In this document: in pieces, positions 7,277 through 14,849 of the stretch
Numbering within the stretch: position 1 is the first letter of the stretch
Layout: each line of letters starts with the position of its first letter
NCBI GenBank assembly: GCA_023388635.1
Contig: JAEWFW010000040.1
Coordinates: 1-27,213 of the forward strand
Reading direction: 5' to 3'
DNA length: 27,213 nucleotides
Source: Bacillota bacterium
Lineage (GTDB): Bacteria; Bacillota; Bacilli; Desulfuribacillales; Desulfuribacillaceae
Translations under genes and position numbers: made by a program
The notes under the pieces: generated by a model
The model's input: the letters and a program-made list of their open reading frames with translations, nothing else
Told to the model about the DNA's origin: nothing
Database searches by the model: none

Positions 7277-8383
7277 GTGAAACAAAAAGTTGTAGTCGCC
7301 ATGAGCGGCGGAGTTGACAGTTCGGTGACGGCAATGCTGTTGAAAGAACAGGGATATGATGTAATCGGCATTACGATGCGCCTGTATTCCCCTGATGATC
7401 CATTGGAAGAAGCAAATTTGACCGGCGGCTGTTGCTCGCTTGATGCGGTCAACGATGCGCGCCGGGTGTGCGAAAGTCTCGATATTCCTTTCTACGCCGT
7501 AAATTATAAAGAGCAATTTCAGCATCTGGTGATCGATTATTTTCAGCGGGAATACGAATGCGGACGCACGCCGAATCCGTGTATCGCATGTAATATCCAC
7601 ATGAAATACGATTTGTTGCTGAGTAAAGCGCTCGATTTGGGAGCGCAATATCTTGCCACCGGTCATTATGTACGCCGATGGTATGATGAAGCCACGGGTC
7701 GCTATTTGCTAGGCAGGGCTGTCGATCCTATTAAAGACCAGTCCTATGTACTCTATAATCTCACACAACAGCAGTTGGCACATACGCTGTTTCCACTGGG
7801 CGACTATCATAAGACGGAAATTCGTGAGTTGGCGAAACAGTACGGTTTGCGCGTGCACAATAAGCCCGATAGCCAAGAGATTTGCTTTATTCCTAATGAT
7901 GATTATAAGTCATTTATTGAACAGCGCAGCGGTCAAGCCATTCAAGAGGGATATTTCTATGATATGAGCGGCAAACGGATTGGCAAGCATAAAGGGCTTC
8001 CGTTTTACACGATCGGTCAGCGCAAAGGCTTGGGGTTGGCATTGGGCTATCCCGCTTACGTTGTCGATATTTTGCCGAAAGAGAACAAGATTATCATTGG
8101 CACGAATGCCGATGTTTATGACGAAGGATTATATGCGGAAAAACTAAATTGGATAGCGATTGATGATTTACATCAAGGAGAACTGATGCAGGTATATGCG
8201 AAAATCCGTTCCGCTGCCAAGCCGACCAAGGCGACGATTGAGCGGCAAACAGACGATCGCGTACAGGTATTATTTGATCAACCGGAACGCGCAGCAACAC
8301 CGGGGCAAGCCGTCGTGTTTTATACGGAGCAGGGGGAAGTTGTCGGCGGCGGCGTCATCATGGAGCGCATACGGAAGGCATAG
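7277..8383 (+). CDS. mnmA: tRNA-specific 2-thiouridylase MnmA
   Basis: MnmA adenylates U34 of tRNA-Lys, -Glu and -Gln and replaces the oxygen with sulfur to form s2U34. The 368-residue protein carries the PP-loop MSGGVDSS at 9-16. The catalytic pair is C105, in the TPNPCIACNIHMKY loop, and C203 in PDSQEICFIPNDDY, both correctly placed relative to characterised enzymes. The central FYTIGQRKGLGLALG and the C-terminal beta-barrel are present. The start is a GTG at 7277, with only a weak purine run upstream, which suggests translation coupled to the cysteine desulfurase 15 bases before it. The desulfurase is the likely sulfur source. Confidence 0.97.
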   Translation: MKQKVVVAMSGGVDSSVTAMLLKEQGYDVIGITMRLYSPDDPLEEANLTGGCCSLDAVNDARRVCESLDIPFYAVNYKEQFQHLVIDYFQREYECGRTPNPCIACNIHMKYDLLLSKALDLGAQYLATGHYVRRWYDEATGRYLLGRAVDPIKDQSYVLYNLTQQQLAHTLFPLGDYHKTEIRELAKQYGLRVHNKPDSQEICFIPNDDYKSFIEQRSGQAIQEGYFYDMSGKRIGKHKGLPFYTIGQRKGLGLALGYPAYVVDILPKENKIIIGTNADVYDEGLYAEKLNWIAIDDLHQGELMQVYAKIRSAAKPTKATIERQTDDRVQVLFDQPERAATPGQAVVFYTEQGEVVGGGVIMERIRKA

Positions 8384-8424
8384 CAAAGCAATCAAGAGTA
8401 TACTTATGGGGAGGTTGCTATTTT

Positions 8425-8814
8425 ATGTTTTTCAAGCGATACGGGAAACAGGTTTTCGAGGCTTTGGAAGTGATTGTCGTCATTCTATTAATTGCGACTG
8501 TCGTATTGACCGGTAAAGAAATTGCAATTACGTTGTGGGAACATTTCCGGAATAGTCTTTTGATTGAAAATTATAAATTGATTTTATCGGAAATCTTGTT
8601 ATTGGCAATTGGCATTGAAATGGCAATCTTAATCATCCGTAAGAACGTCTATTATGTGATTGATATTCTGATTCTGGCAACGGCAAGGAAATTAATTACG
8701 TATGAACACAGTACCGATCTGTTAATTAGTATTATCTGTATCGTGCTACTATTAGCTGCTAAGGTTTATTACAATCAGAAGGTACTTTGTGACGAGCAAG
8801 AAGAAAGTTCGTAA
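8425..8814 (+). CDS. PsiE-like small membrane protein
   Basis: The 129-residue protein contains four hydrophobic segments, approximately residues 12-29, 50-72, 76-88 and 100-116, and a charged C-terminus. The pattern EALEVIVVILLIATVVLTGKE and EILLLAIGIEMAILIIRK is like the PsiE (phosphate-starvation-inducible) family, named from E. coli but without a known mechanism. A GGGGAGG site precedes the ATG by 11 bases. It follows mnmA by about 40 bases on the same strand. In B. subtilis this interval holds a TPR gene and recD2, so this set of envelope genes is a lineage-specific replacement. Phosphate control cannot be inferred: no Pho-box-like repeat is evident. Confidence 0.75.
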   Translation: MFFKRYGKQVFEALEVIVVILLIATVVLTGKEIAITLWEHFRNSLLIENYKLILSEILLLAIGIEMAILIIRKNVYYVIDILILATARKLITYEHSTDLLISIICIVLLLAAKVYYNQKVLCDEQEESS

Positions 8815-8881
8815 ACCCTTTGGGGCATACTATAATAAGTGATTTTAAAAAATTATTATAAATGACAAAGGGTGGATACGC

Positions 8882-9415
8882 TTGAAACGAGCATCAGATA
8901 TTATCGGCTTGCCCGTATTATGTATTCAGACTGGGGAGCAATTGGGAACTGTTAGAGACATTGCATGTGATCCGGAAAAATCAATTTTCGGTCTCGTGCT
9001 TGAGCAGAAATCACTGTTTCATGCAGGCAAGGTGATTCCGCTTGGGCAAATCAAAGCGATTGGTGAAGATGCTATCACAGTGTACGCGGATGATATTACC
9101 CAGACAATGGACATGCTGGAAAAAGAGCAAGAGGAATTGACAAGGGGACTGTATTCCTCGGAAAAACTAAAAGGTATTAAAGTGATTACGACAAATGGGA
9201 ACGAACTGGGGCTAGTGGAAGATGTTTACTTTCACGAAGAACTGGGGACAATTATAGGGTATGAACTTTCCGAAGGGATTGTGGCTGATATTAGGGAAGG
9301 CAGAAAATATCTTCCAAAGCCTGAATATCTCACGGAGGGAAAAGACGTCTTAATAGTACCCAAATCTTCGGAAGCCTTACTAGAGGACCGGAGTGAGCAT
9401 GAGGAGGAACCCTAG
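8882..9415 (+). CDS. PRC-barrel domain protein
   Basis: A 177-residue protein made of two PRC-barrel-like repeats: residues 1-70 (ASDIIGLPVLCIQTGEQLGTVRDI) and about 95-165 (GIKVITTNGNELGLVEDVYF, EELGTIIGYELSEG). PRC barrels are small beta-barrel domains found in photosynthetic reaction centres, RimM and many uncharacterised bacterial proteins, where they bind partners or nucleoprotein. There is no signal peptide or membrane segment, so it is cytoplasmic. The start is a TTG at 8882 behind AAGGGTGG. A TATAAT at 8831-8836 upstream suggests an internal promoter but lacks a good -35. The stop overlaps the GTG of the zinc-ribbon gene (TAGTG), so the pair are translationally coupled and may work together. 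Confidence 0.85.
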   Translation: MKRASDIIGLPVLCIQTGEQLGTVRDIACDPEKSIFGLVLEQKSLFHAGKVIPLGQIKAIGEDAITVYADDITQTMDMLEKEQEELTRGLYSSEKLKGIKVITTNGNELGLVEDVYFHEELGTIIGYELSEGIVADIREGRKYLPKPEYLTEGKDVLIVPKSSEALLEDRSEHEEEP

Positions 9416-9588
9416 TGGATCAGGTAAAGTGCCCTTTTTGTTATAGCAAAGAAGTCGGAAAAATCGGCTGCAATCAATATTATTGTTGGAATTGTTATTT
9501 TGAATTCAGTGTCAAAAATAATGTCATAACACTGTATGAAGTAGACGAGGAAGGTCAGCTTATTGCATTAGAAAAAATTGAGCAATGA
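9415..9588 (+). CDS. 57-residue zinc-ribbon protein
   Basis: A short frame from GTG 9415 to TGA 9586-9588. The GTG overlaps the stop of the PRC-barrel gene, and GAGGAGG lies about 9 bases upstream, which argues that it is translated. The protein begins MDQVKCPFC and continues with CNQYYCWNCYFEFSV: CPFC at 6-9 and CWNC at 24-27 form two CxxC knuckles 14 residues apart, the geometry of a treble-clef or rubredoxin-type zinc ribbon. The rest, VKNNVITLYEVDEEGQLIAL, looks like a small beta-hairpin. I do not recognise a named family. Its coupling to the PRC-barrel gene suggests that the two act on the same, unknown process. It could bind Zn, and perhaps nucleic acid or protein. Confidence 0.75.
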   Translation: MDQVKCPFCYSKEVGKIGCNQYYCWNCYFEFSVKNNVITLYEVDEEGQLIALEKIEQ

Positions 9589-9645
9589 TTTGTAAAACAA
9601 GCATATATTTAGTACAAATCATATTCAAAAGAGGTGATGCATCCT

Positions 9646-10716
9646 ATGTATCCCAATTGGTTGCATAAGCGCAGCTTGCAAATTCTCGTCTACACGATTC
9701 TCGTCTTACTGGTGATCCTATTACTGCAAAAAGCACATCCAGTTCTTTCGAGCATCGTAACTGTGTTAAAAGGCGCATTTTTGCCGTTTGTTATATCGAT
9801 TATCATAGCGTATTTGCTGAACCCGTTCGTCAATTTTTTGCATCAAAAGGGCTTTAGCAGGTTGATGGCGATTTTGTTCATTTATGTGACGGCGATCTTA
9901 TCGATTGTCGCATTGTTTGTCTATTATACACCGGTATTTATCGCGCAATTGAAGGATTTTGCTGAGCAGTTTCCTGAGATATTGAAAAATTTCGAATCGG
10001 CGCTGAACACGTATTACCGCAACCGCGAGATGTTACCGGAAAGTGTGCAGATGGGAATTGAGACATCGCTGCTACGGGTTGAGACAGAGATCACGGAGAT
10101 GATTTCTAATTTCTTCGCGTATATCGGCAATAGTATTTCAAAATTCTTTGTGCTGATCGTCGTGCCGTTTGTAGTTTTTTATATGCTGAAGGATTTGCAG
10201 GTGTTAGAAAATTTTCTGATTACGTTATTTCCCAAGAAATATCGGCGGGAGATACTCAAAGTGATCCGCAATATTGACGAGGCTTTGGGTAATTATATCC
10301 GCGGACAAATTACCGTATGTTTTGTAGTCGGAATTTTTAGCTACATCGGGTATTTGATCATCGGTATAAAATATCCTTTACTGTTGGCAATGCTCGTCTC
10401 ACTGACAAATATCATACCGTATCTAGGACCGATTATTGGTGCCGCACCGGCGCTATTCATTGCAATTACAATTTCGCCGATCATGATTGTTAAAGTTCTG
10501 ATCGTCAATGTTGTCGTTCAGCAGTTGGAGGGCAACGTCATTTCACCGCAGATCATCGGCAAGAAATTACAGTTGCATCCGTTGGGAATTATCCTCGCCC
10601 TATTGCTTGGCGGGCAGCTCGGAGGAATTTGGGGTTTGATTTTTGCCGTTCCGATTCTCGCAGTCATCAAAGTGATTACGCAACATATATTGACGTATTA
10701 TACGCAAAACAAATAG
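9646..10716 (+). CDS. AI-2E family membrane transporter/permease
   Basis: The 356-residue protein has about eight transmembrane segments: two near the N-terminus (residues 8-40), one near 65-90, then a soluble loop at roughly 95-150, and the rest from 150 on. VPFVVFYMLKD, the LISLTNIIPYLGPIIGAAPA-like segment and VIVNVVVQQLEGNVISPQIIG are signatures of the AI-2E/YhhQ-TqsA (PF01594) family. Family members include a proposed autoinducer-2 exporter and sodium/proton antiporters, so the substrate here is open. I place the start at ATG 9646 because GAGGTG at 9631-9636 is 9 bases upstream; the GTG and ATG at 9634 and 9637 lie within the site. This gene commonly precedes alaS in anaerobic Firmicutes. 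Confidence 0.88.
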   Translation: MYPNWLHKRSLQILVYTILVLLVILLLQKAHPVLSSIVTVLKGAFLPFVISIIIAYLLNPFVNFLHQKGFSRLMAILFIYVTAILSIVALFVYYTPVFIAQLKDFAEQFPEILKNFESALNTYYRNREMLPESVQMGIETSLLRVETEITEMISNFFAYIGNSISKFFVLIVVPFVVFYMLKDLQVLENFLITLFPKKYRREILKVIRNIDEALGNYIRGQITVCFVVGIFSYIGYLIIGIKYPLLLAMLVSLTNIIPYLGPIIGAAPALFIAITISPIMIVKVLIVNVVVQQLEGNVISPQIIGKKLQLHPLGIILALLLGGQLGGIWGLIFAVPILAVIKVITQHILTYYTQNK

Positions 10717-10724
10717 CCGAAATA

Positions 10725-10753
10725 TTGACACCAAAGGCTTGCACCGATATAAT
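10725..10753 (+). promoter_or_regulatory. Perfect-consensus sigma-A promoter of alaS
   Basis: TTGACA at 10725-10730 and TATAAT at 10748-10753 are separated by exactly 17 bases, so both hexamers and the spacer are consensus. Transcription would start near 10760, about 96 bases before the alaS start codon, and therefore passes through the terminator-like hairpin at 10791-10823. Confidence 0.9.
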
Positions 10754-10790
10754 TATTCTCGAATCCGTGTCGTACATAGATAAAGAGCGT

Positions 10791-10823
10791 CCTCTTGTCC
10801 CCGGAAATGGATGAGAGGTTTTT
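10791..10823 (+). terminator. Terminator-like hairpin in the alaS leader (candidate attenuator)
   Basis: CCTCTTGTCC at 10791-10800 pairs with GGATGAGAGG at 10809-10818 (ten pairs, two of them G-U) around an 8-base loop, followed by five T residues at 10819-10823. It lies between the alaS promoter and its ribosome site, so it would cut the alaS transcript unless suppressed. A competing small hairpin, AAGAG at 10783-10787 with CTCTT at 10792-10796, uses part of the same left arm. No T-box bulge sequence (TGGNACCGCG) is present and the leader is too short for a T-box. It could also stop read-through from the AI-2E gene. Confidence 0.6.
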
Positions 10824-10855
10824 GATTTCTACACTTTTGTTGGAGGGATTAGGCA

Positions 10856-13483
10856 GTGAAACCGTTGAAAGCAAGGGAAATTCGCAAGGGATTTCTAGAT
10901 TTTTTCGCATCGAAGAACCATCAAATTGTACCAAGTGCACCCCTAGTACCGATTAATGACCCCACACTGCTTTGGATCAATTGTGGAATGGCACCGCTGA
11001 AAAAGTATTTTGATGGACGTGAAGTTCCTGAGAATCCGAGGATTGTCAACTCACAGAAATCAATCCGCACCAATGACATTGAAAATGTCGGGCGCACGGC
11101 GCGCCACCATACGTTTTTCGAAATGCTCGGGAATTTTTCAATCGGAGATTATTTCAAGCGAGAAGCGATTGAATGGGCATGGGAGTTTTTAACTGAAATG
11201 ATGAAAATGGACCCTGAGCGCTTGTCGGTGACAATCCATCCGGAAGACGATGATGCCTTCGAAATTTGGCATAAGCAAATCGGTGTGCCGGAAGAGCGCA
11301 TCATACGTTTGGAAGATAATTTTTGGGATATCGGGGAAGGTCCGTGTGGTCCCAATTCGGAGATTTTCTATGACCGCGGAGAATCATTCGGCTGTGAAGA
11401 TCCTAATTGCCAAGCAGGGTGTGACTGCGAGCGCTATCTAGAAATCTGGAACCTCGTATTCAGTGAGTTTAACCACAATCCTGACGGAAGCTACACACCG
11501 CTGCCGAAGAAAAACATTGATACAGGCATGGGGTTAGAACGCATGGCATCTGTTTTACAAGATGTCAGCACGAACTATGAGACAGATTTGTTGTATCCGA
11601 TTATCGAAGCGGCAGAGCGTTTGTCGGGTAAGAAATATAAAGCGAAACGCGAATATGAAGTGGCATTTAACGTGATCGCCGACCATGCGCGTACTGTGGC
11701 GTTTGCCGTATCGGAAGGTGTATTGCCGAGCAACGAAGGAAGAGGGTATGTCATCCGCCGTTTACTGCGCAGAGCTGTCCGCTTTGGTAAAGTGCTCGGT
11801 TTGCAAGAGGCATTCCTGTACAAATTAGTTCCTGTCGTTGCGGAAGTGATGGATATCTATCCTGAATTGCAGCAAAATCCGGAATTCGTACAGAAGGTCA
11901 TCAAAACGGAAGAAGAGCGTTTCCATGAGACATTGCAAGATGGATTGATCATTCTGCAATCGATGATTGACCGCTTGAAACAGGCGGGACAAGGAACGAT
12001 TAGCGGACAAGATGCTTTCAAATTGTATGATACTTACGGCTTCCCAATCGACTTGACTGAGGATTTGGCAGAGGAAAATGGCATGGCTGTCGATAAAGAC
12101 GGCTTCGAGAAGTATATGGATGAACAGCGCGAACGTGCGAGAAGCGCGCGCCATGATGAAAATAGTATGCAAACGCAGTCCGGTGACTTGGCGGAATTTA
12201 AGCAGGAAAGTGAGTTCATCGGATATACGGACTTCAGTTCCGACAGTATCATTACGGCGATATTTGTGGAACGAAAACATGCAGATAGAGTGGCGGCAGG
12301 TCAGGAAGCACTGATAATTTTGGACAAGACGCCGTTTTATGCAGAGAGCGGCGGTCAGGTTGCCGACATCGGCACCATCTGCGGAGATTTTGCTTCCGGT
12401 AAGGTCTTAGATGTGCAGAAGAGTCCGAACGGACAGCATGTCCATAGGCTGCTGGTTGAACAGGGTGAACTGAAAGTCAATGACCGCGTACAGGCTGCAA
12501 TCGATCTCGATTACCGCCGTGACGTGATTAAAAACCACACGGCGACGCATATCCTGCATAAAGCACTGAAAGATGTACTGGGCAGTCATGTAAACCAAGC
12601 AGGTTCGTTAGTCAACCCGGAGCGTTTGCGTTTTGACTTTTCGCATATCTCGGGAGTATCCGCCGATGAGCTGGCGACGATTGAACAGATTGTCAACGAG
12701 CAAATTTGGAAGATGCGTCCCGTAACCTATGAAATTGTCGATATTGAAACGGCAAAAAATAGAGGAGCCACGGCGTTATTCGGTGAGAAATATGGTGATA
12801 CTGTTCGTATGCTGTCTGTCGCAGATTTTAGTCTGGAACTGTGCGGCGGCTGCCACGTTACCAATACGGCGGAGATCGGTCTATTCAAGATTCTCAGTGA
12901 ATCAGGGATTGGCGCGGGAATTCGCAGAATTGAAGCTGTCACCGGTAAAAAAGCCTTTTCATTTCTCGATGAAAGGTATAAGATGGTAGAGAGTGTAGCG
13001 CACCAATTGAAGACGAAGCCGGACGAATTGCCGAAGCGCATCCAGCAATTACTCGATGAGAGCAAACAGTTGCAGAAGCAAAACGATTCTTTGAAGAGCA
13101 AACTGAGTGGATATGAGGCAGGCGGTTTAGTCAATCAAGCGGTGGATGTACAGGGTGTACCTCTCATTTCTCATGTTGTTGCCAGCTCCGATATGAAGGA
13201 ACTGCGGATTGTCGTCGACGAGCTGAAACAAAAAATCCAGACAGGTGTCATCCTTCTGGGAAGTGTGAAGGATGAGAAAGTCAGCCTGGTAGCGTATGTG
13301 ACAGAAAACTTGATCGAACGCGGTGTCCATGCCGGTAACTTGATTAAAGAAGTTGCCGCGATATGTGGCGGTGGCGGCGGCGGACGCCCAGATATGGCGC
13401 AAGCCGGTGGCAAAAACCCCGAAAAACTTGCGGATGCGATCAAGAAAGTACCTGAATTAATCGTTGCGCAATTGCAATCATAG
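10856..13483 (+). CDS. alaS: Alanyl-tRNA synthetase
   Basis: A full-length class II synthetase of 875 residues that charges tRNA-Ala and edits Ser/Gly mischarging. In order: the aminoacylation core (KAREIRKGFLDFFASKNH, INCGMAPLKKYF, RTARHHTFFEMLGNFSIGDYF), the G3:U70-recognising helical region, the editing domain with the zinc-binding pair HTATH (about residue 561) and CGGCH (about 663), a coiled-coil segment near 720-750, and the glycine-rich C-Ala domain with a run of glycines near 837 before RPDMAQAGG. It starts at a GTG at 10856, with GGAGGG about 11 bases upstream. It has its own consensus promoter and a leader hairpin (10791-10823), implying regulation separate from the upstream genes. 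Confidence 0.98.
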   Translation: MKPLKAREIRKGFLDFFASKNHQIVPSAPLVPINDPTLLWINCGMAPLKKYFDGREVPENPRIVNSQKSIRTNDIENVGRTARHHTFFEMLGNFSIGDYFKREAIEWAWEFLTEMMKMDPERLSVTIHPEDDDAFEIWHKQIGVPEERIIRLEDNFWDIGEGPCGPNSEIFYDRGESFGCEDPNCQAGCDCERYLEIWNLVFSEFNHNPDGSYTPLPKKNIDTGMGLERMASVLQDVSTNYETDLLYPIIEAAERLSGKKYKAKREYEVAFNVIADHARTVAFAVSEGVLPSNEGRGYVIRRLLRRAVRFGKVLGLQEAFLYKLVPVVAEVMDIYPELQQNPEFVQKVIKTEEERFHETLQDGLIILQSMIDRLKQAGQGTISGQDAFKLYDTYGFPIDLTEDLAEENGMAVDKDGFEKYMDEQRERARSARHDENSMQTQSGDLAEFKQESEFIGYTDFSSDSIITAIFVERKHADRVAAGQEALIILDKTPFYAESGGQVADIGTICGDFASGKVLDVQKSPNGQHVHRLLVEQGELKVNDRVQAAIDLDYRRDVIKNHTATHILHKALKDVLGSHVNQAGSLVNPERLRFDFSHISGVSADELATIEQIVNEQIWKMRPVTYEIVDIETAKNRGATALFGEKYGDTVRMLSVADFSLELCGGCHVTNTAEIGLFKILSESGIGAGIRRIEAVTGKKAFSFLDERYKMVESVAHQLKTKPDELPKRIQQLLDESKQLQKQNDSLKSKLSGYEAGGLVNQAVDVQGVPLISHVVASSDMKELRIVVDELKQKIQTGVILLGSVKDEKVSLVAYVTENLIERGVHAGNLIKEVAAICGGGGGGRPDMAQAGGKNPEKLADAIKKVPELIVAQLQS

Positions 13484-13547
13484 ACAAACTCATCAACAAC
13501 TGATTGCATAAAATAGCAGATCATTGCCTGTGAAAGAGGTGAACAAT

Positions 13548-13832
13548 TTGAGTTCCAATTCAGAAGTATCATCTTTAGACCATACTATGAAGTTCGACAC
13601 CAAAACGGATGAAAAAGAACTACAGCCTCGTGACGTTGTGTTAACTGTCTATGAAGCTTTAAAGGAAAAAGGATATCATCCGATTAATCAAATTGTGGGA
13701 TATATTCTGTCCGGTGATCCGGCGTATATACCGCGCCATAATAATGCGCGCAATTTGATCCGCAAAATAGAACGAGACGATTTAATTGAGGAATTAGTCA
13801 CATTTTACTTACAATATCAAAAGAAAGTGTAG
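13548..13832 (+). CDS. ireB: IreB family regulatory phosphoprotein
   Basis: This 94-residue protein is of the IreB/DUF965 (YrzL) family, in which Enterococcus IreB is phosphorylated by the PASTA kinase IreK and limits cephalosporin resistance. The conserved core is VYEALKEKGYHPINQIVGYILSGDPAYIPRHNNARNLIRK, covering most of the second half. The start is TTG 13548: AGAGGTG lies about 6 bases upstream, and the alternative TTG at 13524 has no site. The N-terminus is Ser/Thr-rich (SSNSEVSSLDHTMKFDTKT), a plausible target for phosphorylation. Order alaS-ireB-ruvX-DUF1292 is the standard Firmicute arrangement. The kinase is not in the window. Confidence 0.93.
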   Translation: MSSNSEVSSLDHTMKFDTKTDEKELQPRDVVLTVYEALKEKGYHPINQIVGYILSGDPAYIPRHNNARNLIRKIERDDLIEELVTFYLQYQKKV

Positions 13833-13840
13833 TCAATTTT

Positions 13841-14257
13841 ATGAGAATTATGGGTCTTGATCTCGGCGATAAGACAATTGGTGTCGCCATCAGTGATGCG
13901 ATGAAGTGGACAGCTCAGGGGCTGGAGACGATTCAGCGCAAGCAAGAAAAACAGGATGTACAGAGATTGCGTGAAATTGTTTCTGAGCACGAAGTAGAAT
14001 CGATTGTCCTAGGTTTGCCCGTCAATATGAACGGGACAATGGGACCGCGATCTGAGCTTGTGAAGAATTTTGCCGCTGTTTTGGAAAAACAATTAAAACT
14101 TCCCGTGTACTTTTGGGATGAGAGGTTATCTACAGTTGCTGCTGAAAGAACATTGCTGGAAGCAGATGTCAGTCGAAAAAAACGAAAGCATGTGATCGAT
14201 AAGCTTGCAGCTGTGATTATATTACAAGGGTACTTAGATGCCCGACAAGGAAAATAA
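13841..14257 (+). CDS. ruvX: Putative pre-16S rRNA nuclease/Holliday junction resolvase RuvX (YqgF)
   Basis: The 138-residue protein has the YqgF RNase H-like fold: MGLDLGDKTIGVAISD with the first catalytic Asp at residue 7, IVLGLPVNMNGTMGPRS in the centre, FWDERLSTVAAERTL with acidic residues, and the final HVIDKLAAVIILQGYLD containing the third catalytic Asp. YqgF homologues trim 16S rRNA precursors, and a junction-resolving activity has been reported in some species. It begins 9 bases after ireB and ends 12 bases before the DUF1292 start, with weak ribosome site, so translational coupling with ireB is likely. Confidence 0.94.
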   Translation: MRIMGLDLGDKTIGVAISDAMKWTAQGLETIQRKQEKQDVQRLREIVSEHEVESIVLGLPVNMNGTMGPRSELVKNFAAVLEKQLKLPVYFWDERLSTVAAERTLLEADVSRKKRKHVIDKLAAVIILQGYLDARQGK

Positions 14258-14269
14258 GAGGTGAATATT

Positions 14270-14605
14270 ATGACAAACCATGAACACGATCATGAGCACG
14301 AAAACGAAGAATCAACCGTTGTATTGACAGACGAAGAAGGCAACGAGCATGAGTTTGAATTACTGACAATTTTGGATGTTGACGGCGCTAACTACGCAGT
14401 TTTATTGCCTTTCGCAGATCCGGAGAATGAAGAGGAAGAAGACGAATTCGAAGGTTTCGAAGAAGAAGCGATTATCTTGAAAATTAGTCAAGATGAAGAC
14501 GGCAACGACATTCTTCAAGAGATTGAAGACGATGAAGAGTGGGAAAAGGTTGCAGAAGAGTACGAAAAAATGGTTGATGAAGAAGAGGCGGAAGACGAAG
14601 AGTAA
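14270..14605 (+). CDS. DUF1292 acidic small protein
   Basis: A 111-residue, very acidic cytoplasmic protein of the DUF1292 (YrzB) family. The core TVVLTDEEGNEHEFELLTILDVDGANYAVLLP is a small beta-sheet unit, followed by YAVLLPFADP and repeated Glu/Asp stretches; the last 30 residues are almost entirely acidic. The N-terminus has alternating His and acidic residues (NHEHDHEHENEE), which could bind metal ions. The start is ATG 14270, behind AAGAGGTG (14256-14263); the GTG inside that site is not used. Function is unknown, though the gene is always coupled to ruvX and ireB. It ends the core transcription unit 33 bases before a strong terminator. Confidence 0.9.
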   Translation: MTNHEHDHEHENEESTVVLTDEEGNEHEFELLTILDVDGANYAVLLPFADPENEEEEDEFEGFEEEAIILKISQDEDGNDILQEIEDDEEWEKVAEEYEKMVDEEEAEDEE

Positions 14606-14637
14606 TCGAAAGTAGATTTCGCGTTTGATGACTAAAA

Positions 14638-14680
14638 TGAGGGAGCTGTTATAAAATAACGGCTCCCTCAATCTTTTTTT
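14638..14680 (+). terminator. Strong intrinsic terminator after the DUF1292 gene
   Basis: TGAGGGAGCTGTTA (14638-14651) pairs with TAACGGCTCCCTCA (14657-14670) across a 5-base loop, a 14-pair stem with one G-U pair, followed by ATC and seven T residues. It closes the alaS-ireB-ruvX-DUF1292 unit. Confidence 0.92.
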
Positions 14681-14849
14681 GTAGGTTATGTATCTCAGTC
14701 ATAAGCAGACTTCTCAACATGTCCCTATTTTACGTAGTTCCATATCTTGCCCTCCACTATCTGAATTTTACCAGAATTATATTATATTTTAATCATATGG
14801 AAGGGAATTGTTAGCTACTTGAAGATGGTAGTTTTGCAATACCCTTTTT

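Noticed and set aside
8831..8836. TATAAT ahead of the PRC-barrel gene as a firm promoter
   Set aside because: The -35 position 17 bases upstream reads TCGTAA, only three of six matches, so it is mentioned with the gene but not called.
10760..10855. T-box riboswitch in the alaS leader
   Set aside because: The leader is under 100 bases, and neither the T-box sequence nor the long specifier stem is present.
11825..12280. A 151-codon minus-strand frame
   Set aside because: It is antisense to alaS and lacks a start signal; alaS is intact and full length.
14681..14849. Gene or terminator in the stretch after the DUF1292 terminator
   Set aside because: The 169 bases are AT-rich with stops in all frames; only a weak 4-pair stem was found near 14815.
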